Assembly: GCA_018058425.1 (NCBI GenBank)
Contig: JAGOZX010000025.1
Location: forward strand, 1 to 39,297
Direction of reading: 5' to 3'
Source: Sebaldella sp.
Lineage (GTDB): Bacteria; Fusobacteriota; Fusobacteriia; Fusobacteriales; Leptotrichiaceae
DNA: 39,297 nucleotides
Below the pieces are notes generated by a model. The model was not told where the DNA came from and made no database searches. It was given only the letters and a program-made list of their open reading frames with translations. Below are positions 8,298 to 17,247 of this stretch, piece by piece. A program made the translations under genes and the position numbers. How positions within the stretch are numbered: the stretch's first letter is position 1; each line of letters begins with the position of its first letter.

Positions 8298-8331
8298 GGT
8301 ACCTATACTCTAAATTTAAAGTATAAATACC
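8298..8331 (-). terminator. Strand-specific hairpin after the TPR protein gene
   Basis: A 34-bp near-palindrome centred on AAATTT. Read on the minus strand every deviation from perfect pairing becomes a G-U pair, giving a stem of about 15 bp followed by ATTTATTTTTATAA. On the plus strand the same positions would be A-C mismatches. It is therefore an RNA structure of the minus transcript, most likely the terminator for the TPR gene, though it could overlap the AraC gene's promoter. Confidence 0.6.
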
Positions 8332-8345
8332 AATTTATAACATAA

Positions 8346-9836
8346 CTACATTCCGTCTAGCATTAACTTAGCGTCTTTATCTCCTTTATCAGCAGCCATT
8401 TTTAAGTATTTTTTTGCAAGATCCATCTTACCTTGATCATAGTAAATTGTACCTAAGTTATAAAGAGCACGGTCATTTTTAGCTTTTTCCACAGCAATTT
8501 TTAAATAGTTTTCAGCATTAGTCTTATCACCAAGCTGGCTGTATATTAGTCCTAAATCATAAGCTGCATCTATGTAGCCATTATCTACAGCATTTTTTAG
8601 ATATTTAACAGCATCAGTTTTTTTATTTTCATCATAATAAAGAAGGCCTAAATTATTCATTGCTCTTAGCGATAAGTCTGATAAACTACCAGTTGAAGTA
8701 GTTGAAAGCTCAATAGTTTTTAGATAATATTTTTCAGCTTCATCTTTATTTTTAGCTTTATCAAATGACAAAGCTAAATTGTAATAAATATTAGGATCCT
8801 TTGTTTTTTCAGCAGCATTAGCCAGGTATTTTTGTGCTGTATCATATTTACCTTGAGATTGATAGAGCATTGCAAGGTTATAGAAAGCATCGCTTTCTCC
8901 TGCATTAGCTGCAATATTATAGTATTTTTCAGCTAAATCATATTTTTGTTGTTGTTCATATATATTACCTAAACTGTTAGCTATTTTTCCAGTCTTTGTT
9001 TTTTCATAAACTTGAAGAAAATATTTTTCAGCTGAGTCATATTTTTGCTGTTTAGTATATAATAGCGCTAAGTTATACATAGAGTCAGTATCAGAGCTTT
9101 TTTCAATAGCAAGTTTATAATATTTTTCAGCATTTACAGTATTTCCTAAAATATCATTTAATAAACCTAGTTTATAAAGTATTTTTGGATCAAAATTTTT
9201 ATTATAGGCATTTTCATAATATTTTAGAGAGTCCTGTAATTTATTTTGTTTTTCATATAAGATAGCTAAGTTATACATAGCATTTTGATTACCATTATTA
9301 GCAGCTTTTTTATAGTAAATTTCAGCTAAATCAAAAGTTCCAATCTCATCATAGATAAGACCTAAATTATATGCTGCGTCATTATCCCCTTTGTCAGCAG
9401 CCATTTTAAAATATTTTATGGCATCTGGTTTTTTATTTTGGTTATTATAAAGAATACCTAAATTATACATAGCATCAATATTATTTTCTTGAGATATTGA
9501 AAGAAGATAATATTTTTCTGATAAGTCTTTTTTGTTAAGCTTTGAATAGGTATATCCAAGATTATAAGCAGCCTTAGTTAGTCCGTTATCATAAGCCATT
9601 TTGTAGTATTTTTCGGCATCAGAATACTTTTTTTGATTTTCATAAATAATTGCTAAATTATACATTGTATCTTTGTCACTTTTTTTTGTTAAAGAAGACT
9701 TGTAATATTGTTCAGCAAGGTCAGTTTGACCATTTTTTTGGTACTTTAGAGCAGTATTAAAAAGTTCTTCAGCTGAATCATCTGAAAATGTTACAAAGAA
9801 CAATAAAAATAAAGCTGTAAATATTTTACCTTTCAT
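8346..9836 (-). CDS. Exported tetratricopeptide-repeat protein
   Basis: 496 residues. An N-terminal signal-like segment (MKGKIFTALFLLFFVTFS) precedes about 13 consecutive 34-36 residue helical repeats with the pattern YNLAxLYxxQxKYxxAEKYYxxAxxxG, mixing TPR and Sel1-like features. The repeats fill the whole mature protein and there is no catalytic domain, so the likely role is as a protein-binding scaffold, probably periplasmic. A cleavage site is not obvious, and membrane anchoring is possible. It begins 17 nt after dxr on the same strand with GGTGAT before its ATG, so it is probably at the end of the uppS-cdsA-dxr transcript. A strand-specific hairpin follows. Partner proteins are unknown. 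Confidence 0.85.
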   Translation of the reverse strand: MKGKIFTALFLLFFVTFSDDSAEELFNTALKYQKNGQTDLAEQYYKSSLTKKSDKDTMYNLAIIYENQKKYSDAEKYYKMAYDNGLTKAAYNLGYTYSKLNKKDLSEKYYLLSISQENNIDAMYNLGILYNNQNKKPDAIKYFKMAADKGDNDAAYNLGLIYDEIGTFDLAEIYYKKAANNGNQNAMYNLAILYEKQNKLQDSLKYYENAYNKNFDPKILYKLGLLNDILGNTVNAEKYYKLAIEKSSDTDSMYNLALLYTKQQKYDSAEKYFLQVYEKTKTGKIANSLGNIYEQQQKYDLAEKYYNIAANAGESDAFYNLAMLYQSQGKYDTAQKYLANAAEKTKDPNIYYNLALSFDKAKNKDEAEKYYLKTIELSTTSTGSLSDLSLRAMNNLGLLYYDENKKTDAVKYLKNAVDNGYIDAAYDLGLIYSQLGDKTNAENYLKIAVEKAKNDRALYNLGTIYYDQGKMDLAKKYLKMAADKGDKDAKLMLDGM

Positions 9837-9853
9837 ATTATCACCACTATAGT

Positions 9854-10999
9854 TTAGTATAAGTTATAAATACTTTCTTTTGTCTCTTTATCTAGTTTTA
9901 TTATGACATCTAAGTCAAGCGCGCTCATTTTATTATGTTTTTCTATTTTACCTTCAATTATTTTACAAATATCCAAGTAAGAAATTTTCTTTTTTAAAAA
10001 TAAATCAACAGCAGCTTCATTGGCGGCATTATAAACAATAGGGAAGGAAGAACCAAGCTTTCCTGCTTCATATGCCAATTTTAAGCCATTAAATACTTCA
10101 AAATCAACTTTTTCAAAGGTTAAGTTACTATATTTCATAAAATCAAATTTTGGAAGTAAAGTATTCTCAATTCTATTAGGGTATGTAAAAGCTAAAAGGA
10201 TAGGAGTTTTCATATCTGGAACTCCCATTTGTGCAATAATAGACTTATCTATAAATTCCACCATAGAATGTATAACACTTTGAGGATGAACAATTACATC
10301 AATTTTATCATAATCAACATCAAAAAGATGGTGAGCTTCTATTACTTCTAAACCTTTATTAACAAGTGTTGATGAATCTATAGTTATTTTGGCTCCCATA
10401 CTCCAGTTTGGATGCTTTAAAGCTTGTTCCAAAGTGACATTTTTTAGAAAGTCTAAGTCTTTTCCTCTAAAGGGTCCACCAGAAGCAGTGAGAATTATTC
10501 TTTCTATTTCTTCATGATTTCCAGATTTTAAAGATTGAAAAATAGCGCTGTGTTCGCTATCCACAGGAATTATTGTAGCCTTATATTTTTTTAATAATTC
10601 TCTTATTAGATAACCACCAGCAACCATAGTTTCTTTATTAGCTAGTGCTATGATTTTTTCTTTTTTTATTGCCTCTATAGTAGATTCTAAACCAACAGAA
10701 CCAGAAACAGCAGTTAAGAGAATATCAGTTTCATCTAGTTGGCCTATAGTTTTAAGTCCTTCATTTCCAATAAAAATATTTATATTTGGAAATCTTTCTT
10801 TTATAGCAAGATAACCTTCCTGAGTTCCAATAGAAACATATTTGGGTTTAAATTCCTCAATTAATTCAATTAAAGATTTCCAGTTTTTATCCGCAGTTAA
10901 TGCAGTAATATTAAATTTATCAGTATTTTCTCTGATAACAGTAAGAGCATTTATACCAATACTGCCTGTAGCTCCAAGTATCGAAATGTTTTTTTGCAT
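9854..10999 (-). CDS. dxr: 1-deoxy-D-xylulose-5-phosphate reductoisomerase
   Basis: Converts DXP to 2-C-methyl-D-erythritol 4-phosphate with NADPH and a divalent metal, the committed step of the MEP isoprenoid pathway. The 381 residues show the NADPH loop GATGSIG (9-15), NKET (121-124), the metal/substrate site DSEHSAIFQ (147-155), HPNWSMGAKITIDSS (196-210) and EVIEAHHLF (218-226). An in-frame GTG two codons upstream overlaps the AGGAG ribosome site. The ATG at 10999, 5 nt after AGGAG, is the sensible start. It lies 8 nt after cdsA in the order uppS-cdsA-dxr. ispE of the same pathway is elsewhere in the window. Confidence 0.96.
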   Translation of the reverse strand: MQKNISILGATGSIGINALTVIRENTDKFNITALTADKNWKSLIELIEEFKPKYVSIGTQEGYLAIKERFPNINIFIGNEGLKTIGQLDETDILLTAVSGSVGLESTIEAIKKEKIIALANKETMVAGGYLIRELLKKYKATIIPVDSEHSAIFQSLKSGNHEEIERIILTASGGPFRGKDLDFLKNVTLEQALKHPNWSMGAKITIDSSTLVNKGLEVIEAHHLFDVDYDKIDVIVHPQSVIHSMVEFIDKSIIAQMGVPDMKTPILLAFTYPNRIENTLLPKFDFMKYSNLTFEKVDFEVFNGLKLAYEAGKLGSSFPIVYNAANEAAVDLFLKKKISYLDICKIIEGKIEKHNKMSALDLDVIIKLDKETKESIYNLY

Positions 11000-11007
11000 T
11001 TTCACTC

Positions 11008-11940
11008 CTAATTAAAAAAATATTTTACAAAATAATAAACTACTGGTAGAACAAATAAAGCACTATCAAATCTATCTAAAAATCCTCCATGTCCCAATAA
11101 TAAATTACCTGAATCTTTTATTTCAAATTCTCTTTTTATTTTAGATTCCACTAAATCACCAAGTTCAGCAAATAGAGCAATCGTTAAAGCAAACATTAGA
11201 GCTTCAAATTTTGTAAAAGTAATATGAGAATGAATGCTGCATTGTTCTATAAAAGTAAAATGCTTACAAATTATAGTTGCAAAAAATGAAAAGAAATAAT
11301 CAAAGTTTAAAGCAACTATAAATGCTCCTATAATTCCTCCAATTGCTCCTTCAAATGATTTTTTTGGACTTATTTCAGGTGCAAGTCTTCTTTTTATTAT
11401 TTTTCCTCCAATTGTTATTCCTACTAAATATGCCGCTATATCACAAGTCCAAATCAGTATAAAGGCCATTAGTACAATTGTATTTCCTCTTGGTAAATCA
11501 TTTCTTATTAATAAAATATATGAGAAAAAATAAGAAATGTAAATAATTCCAAATAAAGTATACGAAATTTCTGCCATAGCTCCATTTATTTTGACTTTTA
11601 AGATTTGTCTTGCTGCTATTAACATAAGAGCAAAAACGACAAAGCCACCGATATCAAATTTTACTATAAAGTCGCCTTTTAGACCTAAAAAATCATAGGA
11701 AAATAATACTTTATCTCTTAGATAAACTAAAATAGGGAGCAGTAGTGATAAAAACAGTCCAATCCTGCTGGCTACCTCAAATCCTTTATCTTTTAACATT
11801 TTATAAAATTCAAATACAGACATTCCTATTATAATTTCTGTAAAAATTAGGAATGTAATGTCACCTTTTAAAAAAACCCAAATAAGAAGAGGGACAAATA
11901 AGATGATAACAATTGTTCTACTTAGTATTGATTTTAGCAT
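11008..11940 (-). CDS. cdsA: Phosphatidate cytidylyltransferase
   Basis: Makes CDP-diacylglycerol from phosphatidic acid and CTP in the inner membrane, the precursor of acidic phospholipids and phosphatidylethanolamine. From the ATG at 11940 the protein has 310 residues and about eight hydrophobic segments. It carries the CdsA signature near the C-terminus: SKIKREFEIKDSGNLLLGHG continuing into GFLDRFDS. Longer in-frame starts up to 12054 would lie deep inside uppS and add non-family residues. The chosen ATG has GGAGG 5 nt upstream and overlaps the uppS end by 23 bases, which implies translational coupling. Confidence 0.93.
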   Translation of the reverse strand: MLKSILSRTIVIILFVPLLIWVFLKGDITFLIFTEIIIGMSVFEFYKMLKDKGFEVASRIGLFLSLLLPILVYLRDKVLFSYDFLGLKGDFIVKFDIGGFVVFALMLIAARQILKVKINGAMAEISYTLFGIIYISYFFSYILLIRNDLPRGNTIVLMAFILIWTCDIAAYLVGITIGGKIIKRRLAPEISPKKSFEGAIGGIIGAFIVALNFDYFFSFFATIICKHFTFIEQCSIHSHITFTKFEALMFALTIALFAELGDLVESKIKREFEIKDSGNLLLGHGGFLDRFDSALFVLPVVYYFVKYFFN

Positions 11941-12625
11941 TGACTCCTCCAAATCGTCGTTCTCTGTTATTAAACCACTCAAGGGCTTTGTCATATTCAT
12001 CTTCATCAAAGTCAGGCCAAAAAACATCAGTGATATAAAATTCAGAATATGCAACTTCCCATAATAAAAAGTTACTTACCCGAAATTCCCCACTAGTTCG
12101 TATCACTAATTCTGGGTCTGGAATATCAGGTTGGTATAAATAATTTCTAAAATCTTCTTCAGTAACTTCATTTTTTTCTTCTTTTAATAATTTATTTATA
12201 CCATCAATTATTTCTTTTCTTCCACCATAGTTGAATGCAATATTAAAAGTTAGTGTATTACAATCTGATAAATACTCTTCGGTTTCTTTTATTTTCTTTA
12301 ATAATTTTTCATTTATTCCTTCCTTAGAGCCAGAAACAACTAATCGAACACCTTGCTTTTTTAATTCATCTTTTTTAGAATCAAGATATTTTGAAAAGAG
12401 TTTCATTAAGGCAGAAACTTCTGCTTTAGGCCTTTTCCAATTTTCTGTAGAAAATGCATAAACAGTAAGATTTTGGATTTTACGAGTTACTGAATGCCGT
12501 AAAATCTTTTCTAATGTATCTGCACCCCTTCTATGTCCTTCAACTCGTAAAAGGCCACGTTTTTTGGCCCATCTTCCATTGCCGTCCATAATAACAGCAA
12601 CATGTTTCGGTATATTTTTATCCAT
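11918..12625 (-). CDS. uppS: Undecaprenyl diphosphate synthase (isoprenyl transferase)
   Basis: Cis-prenyltransferase that extends farnesyl diphosphate with isopentenyl diphosphate to the C55 carrier lipid of cell-wall synthesis. 235 residues, typical length. It has the catalytic MDGNGRWAKKRG (about 13-24), HRRGADTL, FSTENWKRPKAEV, and the conserved RTSGEFRVSNFLLWEVAYSE (about 190-209). The Trp-Glu pair stands where many homologues have Trp-Gln. GAGGATTATAG precedes the ATG. It heads uppS-cdsA-dxr; a TAGAAT -10 about 30 nt upstream lacks a good -35. Confidence 0.95.
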   Translation of the reverse strand: MDKNIPKHVAVIMDGNGRWAKKRGLLRVEGHRRGADTLEKILRHSVTRKIQNLTVYAFSTENWKRPKAEVSALMKLFSKYLDSKKDELKKQGVRLVVSGSKEGINEKLLKKIKETEEYLSDCNTLTFNIAFNYGGRKEIIDGINKLLKEEKNEVTEEDFRNYLYQPDIPDPELVIRTSGEFRVSNFLLWEVAYSEFYITDVFWPDFDEDEYDKALEWFNNRERRFGGVNAKINTK

Positions 12626-12881
12626 CTATAATCCTCACAAATCTTTATTACATATTCTAACATATATAGATAGTTTTTTCTAATTAATTTAGGTGTTATA
12701 AGAGAAATATTTTAAGTTAAATAAATAAAGTATTATTTTATGAACGAGAAGTAAGGGTATTATTTGAATTTAATATTGGTTTTTTTAGGAAAGCGTGTAA
12801 TAAATGCGTTGTAATTAGGTTTTATTTTGAGTATATGTGAATGTGAAGAAAAAGAAACATAAAATAATAGAAAATATAAAA

Positions 12882-12904
12882 GGGGAACACTAAAAGTGTA
12901 CCCC
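12882..12904 (-). terminator. Terminator overlapping the DUF1904 stop codon
   Basis: The minus strand reads GGGGTACACT, loop TTT, AGTGTTCCCC, then TTTTATATTTT. The stem has 9 paired positions and one T-T mismatch. It contains the last codons and the TAG stop of the DUF1904 gene, so the terminator is embedded in the coding end. Confidence 0.75.
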
Positions 12905-13216
12905 ATCTTCATAATACATATTCTCTTTTAACGGTATAAATACAATTGTTACAATTTTCTCTGTTATTTTTTTTTCTTTTTCTGTGAATAGAGCAGCGAT
13001 TTTATCTCTTGCTTCTGAATCTCTATCAAACCATAATACTTCTATGAACACAAGACCTTCGTCTTCTTTACCATCATAAAAAAAATTAGTTTCAATATGT
13101 TCAAAAGTAAACCAATCAGCTGGACATTCAGCAATGCTTCCTAATTCTTCAGAAAGCCCGATAGTAAGTTCTTTAACTTTAGTTTTTTCCATACCTCTTA
13201 TTCTAATGTGCGGCAT
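12890..13216 (-). CDS. DUF1904 tautomerase-like protein
   Basis: 108 residues beginning MPHIRIRGMEKTKVKEL, with ECPADWFTFEHIETNFFYDG in the middle, the strand FIEVLWFDRDSEARDKIA and the end FIPLKENMYYEDGVHF. These match DUF1904, a family related to the tautomerase/MIF fold, where Pro2 is the usual catalytic base. Pro2 is present. No substrate is known. AAGGAGATAGGT precedes the ATG. It has its own strong promoter with operator-like repeats and its own terminator, so it is a single-gene unit. It interrupts the usual frr-uppS neighbourhood. Confidence 0.8.
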   Translation of the reverse strand: MPHIRIRGMEKTKVKELTIGLSEELGSIAECPADWFTFEHIETNFFYDGKEDEGLVFIEVLWFDRDSEARDKIAALFTEKEKKITEKIVTIVFIPLKENMYYEDGVHF

Positions 13217-13243
13217 ACCTATCTCCTTTTTGCTTTTATTACG

Positions 13244-13294
13244 ATTTTATCACGATAAATCACTATAATCAACACTTTATTTTAGTATAGTGAT
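13244..13294 (-). promoter_or_regulatory. Promoter of the DUF1904 gene with operator-like repeats
   Basis: On the minus strand TTGATT (13272-13267) is 17 bp from TAAAAT (13249-13244). A perfect 9-bp inverted repeat, ATCACTATA (13259-13267) and TATAGTGAT (13286-13294), flanks the -35. A related TATCACGATA (13249-13258) lies against the -10. Three related sites over a promoter suggest a dedicated repressor, which I cannot name. Confidence 0.65.
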
Positions 13295-13535
13295 AATAAT
13301 AGGGCGTATTTTAAAAAAGAAAGTAAGATTGAATGTTGTTAAATATATATTTAATAAGGCAGTTTTTATTAAGGAATTGAAAAATATTGAATTTAGATAA
13401 AAAGATAAATTATTTTATGATATAATAAAAATAATTATTTTTTTAATGGAATTTTTTGAAATAGTAGGAATAAATAAAAAAATTTATGTATTATAAATTA
13501 CTATTTACTAATAGAATTTAGGAGGTATTTTATTA

Positions 13536-14006
13536 ATGTCAATAGAAAGTGTTCGTGAATATCTAAAGCAGTGGGATAAGCATGAGAATATTATTGAAAT
13601 GGAAGAATCTACTGCAACTGTACAAATGGCAGCAGATGCACTAGGTACACTACCAGAACATATTGCAAAAACCTTGTCATTTTACGGGAATAATGGAGCA
13701 CTGCTAATTGTTGCAGCTGGAGATACGAAGATTGATAATCAAAAATATAAACAAAAATTTGGATTTAAGGCAAAAATGTTATCTAATGATGATGTGAAGA
13801 AGTTAACCAATCATGAAATAGGTGGAGTATGCCCTTTTGATATCCCAGAAGGAGTTAGTGTATACCTAGATGTATCATTAAAAAGATTTGGAACTGTATT
13901 TCCAGCTTGTGGGAGCAGTAATTCAGCAATTGAGGTCACGATTTGTGAACTAGAAACTTATTCACACTTTACAGAATGGGTTGATGTTTGTAAAGGGTGG
14001 GAATAA
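13536..14006 (+). CDS. YbaK/EbsC-family aminoacyl-tRNA deacylase
   Basis: 156 residues of the YbaK/ProX fold. Members hydrolyse mischarged tRNA such as Cys-tRNA(Pro) or Ala-tRNA(Pro). Visible features are HIAKTLSFYGNNGALLIVAAG, DTKIDNQKYKQKFG, the GGVCPFDIP segment (about 109-117) and FPACGSSNSAIEVTICEL near the C-terminus, characteristic of the family. TTAGGAGG lies about 10 nt before the ATG. It is the only plus-strand gene in this stretch and converges on frr, with a shared bidirectional terminator. Which tRNA it edits cannot be decided here. It and DUF1904 split the rpsB-to-dxr cluster. Confidence 0.88.
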   Translation: MSIESVREYLKQWDKHENIIEMEESTATVQMAADALGTLPEHIAKTLSFYGNNGALLIVAAGDTKIDNQKYKQKFGFKAKMLSNDDVKKLTNHEIGGVCPFDIPEGVSVYLDVSLKRFGTVFPACGSSNSAIEVTICELETYSHFTEWVDVCKGWE

Positions 14007-14060
14007 GATTTTTTATACAGACGTGTACATTAAATAGAATTATAAAAAAATATATAATAA

Positions 14061-14094
14061 AAAAGAGAATGCCCAAATCTGTGCGTTCTCTTTT
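14061..14094. terminator. Bidirectional terminator between the YbaK gene and frr
   Basis: AAAAGAGAATGC (14061-14072) and GCGTTCTCTTTT (14083-14094) form a 12-bp stem with one G-T pair and a 10-nt loop. It has T-rich sequence on one side and A-rich on the other, so it can end both converging transcripts. Confidence 0.85.
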
Positions 14095-14115
14095 GTAAAG
14101 TATGAGAAATAAAAA

Positions 14116-14673
14116 CTATACAGTAGTAAGTTCAACTTCTTTCTTTTCTAAAGTTTCATCTATATTTTTGATGAATTTATCAGTGAATTTTTGAACACTA
14201 TCTTCATTTGATTTTAGTTCATCTTCAGTAATTTCACCATCTTTTTCCATTTTTCTTAGTTTATTGTTTATTTCTTTTCTTATATTTCTAATTGCAACTT
14301 TCCCATCTTCTGCTTCTTTTTTTACAATTTTAACATATTCTTTTCTTCTTTCAGCAGTTAATTCAGGAACAGCTAATCTAATAAGCTTTCCGTCATTTGA
14401 AGGATTAAGTCCAAGGTTAGACTGTTGTATTGCTTTTTCTATAGCTGGAATTAAAGACTTATCCCAAGGGTCAATTGTTAATAATCTAGCTTCTGGAGCA
14501 GATAAAGTTCCTACTTGTGATAAAGGAGATGGAGTTCCATAAGCATCAATAGTAATACCATCTAACATAGTTACATTAGCTCTTCCAGCTCTTATACTAG
14601 AAAATTTTTCCTTTGTACTTTCTAAAGCTTTTGTCATTTTTGTTTCAGTTTCTTTTAAAATTTCATCTTCCAT
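14116..14673 (-). CDS. frr: Ribosome recycling factor
   Basis: Splits post-termination ribosomes with EF-G. From the ATG at 14673 it has 185 residues, the family's standard length. It is a helical bundle with SSIRAGRANVTMLDGITIDA (about 26-45), YGTPSPLSQVGTL, IDPWDKSLIPAIEKAI, LGLNPSNDGKLIRLAVPELT and ERRKEYVKIVKK. An upstream in-frame ATG at 14691 would add six residues and itself overlaps the GGAAGGTG ribosome site, so I reject it. It is 33 nt after pyrH in the conserved rpsB-tsf-pyrH-frr order. Confidence 0.96.
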   Translation of the reverse strand: MEDEILKETETKMTKALESTKEKFSSIRAGRANVTMLDGITIDAYGTPSPLSQVGTLSAPEARLLTIDPWDKSLIPAIEKAIQQSNLGLNPSNDGKLIRLAVPELTAERRKEYVKIVKKEAEDGKVAIRNIRKEINNKLRKMEKDGEITEDELKSNEDSVQKFTDKFIKNIDETLEKKEVELTTV

Positions 14674-14706
14674 GATAATTTCACCTTCCATATATAAAAT
14701 ATTTAT

Positions 14707-15417
14707 TTAATTATTTACTATTGTACCTATTTCTTCACCATTTACCATTCTTTTTATATTTCCATCTTCTAAGATATTAAATACAATAATAGGTAAATCA
14801 TTTTCTCTACATAGAGATAAAGCTGCTGCATCCATTACTTTTAAATCTTTTGATAATGTCTCATCAAAAGTAATTTTATCATATTTTACTGCATCATCAA
14901 ATTTAGCAGGATCCTTATCATAAACACCATTTACTTTTGTACCTTTAGCTAAAATATCAGCATGGATTTCTAAAGCTCTTAATGCACCGCCTGAATCAGT
15001 AGTAAAATAAGGGTTTCCAGTTCCACCAGCTAGGATAATAATTCTTCCTTTTTCCAAATGTCTTATTGCTCTTCTTCTTATGTATGGTTCTGCAATTTCA
15101 GGCATTTGAACAGCAGTTAAAACTCTTGTGGGAACACCTATTTTTTCTATAGCATTTTGAAGTGCAAGAGCATTCATAATTGTAGCTAAAATACCTAAAC
15201 TATCACCAGTAGCACGATCAAAACCTTGCTCTTGGCCAGCTAATCCTCTAAAAATATTACCTCCACCAATAACTATAGCTAGTTCGACACCTAAGTCATG
15301 AACTTCTTTTAGTTGTCTTGCAAAGTTATCAAGAACATCATTTGAAATACCAAATTTTTGATTTCCTGCAAGAGCTTCACCACTTAATTTTAACAATATC
15401 CTTTTATATTTTAACAT
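14707..15417 (-). CDS. pyrH: Uridylate kinase (UMP kinase)
   Basis: Amino-acid-kinase-fold enzyme that phosphorylates UMP to UDP, hexameric and usually GTP-activated and UTP-inhibited. 236 residues from the ATG at 15417. It begins [16 protein letters not shown] and shows [10 protein letters not shown] (about 52-61), [39 protein letters not shown] and the uridine-nucleotide region [15 protein letters not shown]. An upstream TTG in frame is rejected because AGGAGG sits 4 nt before the ATG. A terminator-like hairpin lies just upstream, between tsf and this gene, so its level may be set by read-through. Confidence 0.96.
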   Translation of the reverse strand: MLKYKRILLKLSGEALAGNQKFGISNDVLDNFARQLKEVHDLGVELAIVIGGGNIFRGLAGQEQGFDRATGDSLGILATIMNALALQNAIEKIGVPTRVLTAVQMPEIAEPYIRRRAIRHLEKGRIIILAGGTGNPYFTTDSGGALRALEIHADILAKGTKVNGVYDKDPAKFDDAVKYDKITFDETLSKDLKVMDAAALSLCRENDLPIIVFNILEDGNIKRMVNGEEIGTIVNN

Positions 15418-15436
15418 AAAACCTCCTAAATATCTC

Positions 15437-15467
15437 AAAAAAATAAGGGTAAACTACCCCTATTTTT
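15437..15467 (-). terminator. Terminator/attenuator between tsf and pyrH
   Basis: The minus strand forms AAAAATAGGGGTA / TACCCTTATTTTT, a 13-bp stem with one G-U pair and a 3-nt loop, followed by T residues. It abuts the tsf stop and ends about 10 nt before the pyrH ribosome site, so it is probably a partial terminator that lowers pyrH-frr expression relative to rpsB-tsf. Confidence 0.75.
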
Positions 15468-16352
15468 TTAACTTCCTGCTATTTGTGCAGCTACTTCAGC
15501 GGCAAAATCAACGCTGTCTTTCTCTATTCCTTCTCCTACTTTGAATCTAGTAAATCCATTAATAGTTAAAGGCTTGATAAAGTCTTCTATAGTAACACTA
15601 TCATCTCTAACAAATTTTTGTTTTATTAAACAATTTTCTTCGTAGAATTTTCTCATTTTTCCATCTAAGATTTTTTCAATTATATTAGCTGGTTTTCCTT
15701 CTTCTTCTAATTGTTTTCTAGATATTTCTCTTTCTCTGTCTAAGTCATCTGTAGTAACTTCTTCTGGAGCTAAGTATTTAGGATCCATAGCGGCTATATG
15801 CATAGCAACGCCTTTAGCTTTTTCAATATTTTCAGGAGTAGCTTCACCATTTAAGTCTAATAATACTCCAATTTTTCCACCTAAGTGAATATAAGTTTCT
15901 AAAAATCCAGTAGTGTTAACTGTTTTAACTCTTCTAAGATTCATGTTTTCACCGATTTTTGCAATTAATTCTGTAAGTACAAAATCAACTGTTTTTCCAT
16001 CTACATCTAAAGCTTTTAGTTCATCTTCGCTTGTAACATCATGTTTTAAAGATAATTCTACTAGCTTTTCACCAAAACTTTTAAATTCTTCATTTTTAGC
16101 AACAAAGTCTGTCTCAGAATTAAATTCTAAAACTGCTCCTTTTTTTCTATCAGGTGTTACAGCACCAAAAACTAATCCTTCTGCTGCGATTCTTCCTGAT
16201 TTCTTAGCTGCTTTAGCTATTCCTTTTTCTCTTAACCAGTCGATTGATTTTTCTATATCGCCATTATTTTCTTCTAAGGCTTTTTTACAATCAAGCATTC
16301 CTGCCCCAGTTCTTTCTCTTAATTCCTTAATTAAAGCTGAAGTAATTGCCAT
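15468..16352 (-). CDS. tsf: Translation elongation factor Ts
   Basis: Guanine-nucleotide exchange factor for EF-Tu. 294 residues, normal length. The N-terminal UBA-like domain carries the signature [20 protein letters not shown] (11-30). The core begins with the EF-Tu-contacting ETDFVAKNE (about 79-87), and the second signature region [14 protein letters not shown] precedes it. A second core half ([15 protein letters not shown] onward) and a C-terminal segment [13 protein letters not shown] follow. GGAGGAGTAGAAA precedes the ATG. It is 39 nt after rpsB and shares its promoter. Confidence 0.97.
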   Translation of the reverse strand: MAITSALIKELRERTGAGMLDCKKALEENNGDIEKSIDWLREKGIAKAAKKSGRIAAEGLVFGAVTPDRKKGAVLEFNSETDFVAKNEEFKSFGEKLVELSLKHDVTSEDELKALDVDGKTVDFVLTELIAKIGENMNLRRVKTVNTTGFLETYIHLGGKIGVLLDLNGEATPENIEKAKGVAMHIAAMDPKYLAPEEVTTDDLDREREISRKQLEEEGKPANIIEKILDGKMRKFYEENCLIKQKFVRDDSVTIEDFIKPLTINGFTRFKVGEGIEKDSVDFAAEVAAQIAGS

Positions 16353-16391
16353 TTTCTACTCCTCCATTTTCTTTAAATTATATATTAATTA

Positions 16392-17168
16392 TTATTTCGC
16401 TTCTTCTGTCGTAGCTTCTACGATACTTTCAGTTATTGTTTCTACTGCTATTGCATCTTCTGTTTGTGCTGCAGCAGCTTCTTGACCATTATTTCCTTCT
16501 ATAATTGCATTAGCCATTATTTCAGAGAATAGTTTTACTGATCTTATAGCATCATCATTTGCAGGGATCTTATAAGTAACTAGATCTGGATCTACATTTG
16601 TATCTATTAATGCTACTACTGGAATTCCTAATTTTTTAGCTTCTTCTAATGCTAAAAACTCTTTTTTAATATCTACTACAAATAAAGCTCCTGGAACTTT
16701 ATTCATTTCTTTCATTCCACCTAAGTTTTTAGAAAGTTTTGCCATTTCTTTTCTTAAAAGTCCTGCTTCTTTTTTTGTGTAAGATTCATCTAAAGTTCCA
16801 TTTTGATCCATTTCTTCTAAGTCTTTTAATCTTTTAACTCTAGTTTTGATAGTATTTAAGTTTGTTAATAAACCACCAAGCCATCTATTGTTAACATAAA
16901 ATCCGCCAGCTCTAACAGCCTCGTCTCTTATAGCATCTTGTGCTTGTTTTTTAGTACCTACGAAAAGTACTTTTTCACCTCTTGAGCTAACTTCTCTTAT
17001 GAAGTTATAAGCTTTTTCTGTTGATTCTAATGTTTGGTGTAAGTCTAAAATGTGAATACCATTTCTCTCTGTAAAAATATAAGGCTTCATTTTTGGATTC
17101 CATCTTTTTGCTTGGTGACCAAAGTGAGCTCCCACTTCTAGTAATTGTTTCATTGAAACTACTGCCAT
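16392..17168 (-). CDS. rpsB: 30S ribosomal protein S2
   Basis: Small-subunit protein on the back of the 30S, needed for S1 binding in many bacteria. 258 residues with the family signatures [20 protein letters not shown] (6-25), [47 protein letters not shown] and [19 protein letters not shown]. The last 30 residues are Ala/Glu/Thr-rich and likely disordered, longer than in the shortest homologues. TTAGGAGGAACAAA precedes the ATG. A consensus promoter and a structured leader lie upstream. Confidence 0.97.
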   Translation of the reverse strand: MAVVSMKQLLEVGAHFGHQAKRWNPKMKPYIFTERNGIHILDLHQTLESTEKAYNFIREVSSRGEKVLFVGTKKQAQDAIRDEAVRAGGFYVNNRWLGGLLTNLNTIKTRVKRLKDLEEMDQNGTLDESYTKKEAGLLRKEMAKLSKNLGGMKEMNKVPGALFVVDIKKEFLALEEAKKLGIPVVALIDTNVDPDLVTYKIPANDDAIRSVKLFSEIMANAIIEGNNGQEAAAAQTEDAIAVETITESIVEATTEEAK

Positions 17169-17213
17169 TTTGTTCCTCCTAAATTTTTTTGGTTTTTGTC
17201 ATCCATTTTCTTG

Positions 17214-17247
17214 ATTTAGGCAAACCTATAAGGCACCCTACCTAAAT
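17214..17247 (-). promoter_or_regulatory. Structured rpsB leader, candidate S2 autoregulatory site
   Basis: The minus-strand leader has ATTTAGG (17247-17241) pairing with CCTAAAT (17220-17214). It closes a 20-nt interior with short complementary blocks (CCT/AGG) that could form a small inner hairpin. rpsB leaders are often feedback-regulated by S2; identity with a known S2 motif is not established here. Confidence 0.5.

Noticed and set aside
11941..12054. Longer cdsA start
   Set aside because: It would lie over 100 bp inside uppS and adds residues unlike the family; the ATG at 11940 has GGAGG.
14673..14691. Longer frr start
   Set aside because: The ATG at 14691 overlaps the ribosome site of the ATG at 14673, and the shorter form has the standard length.
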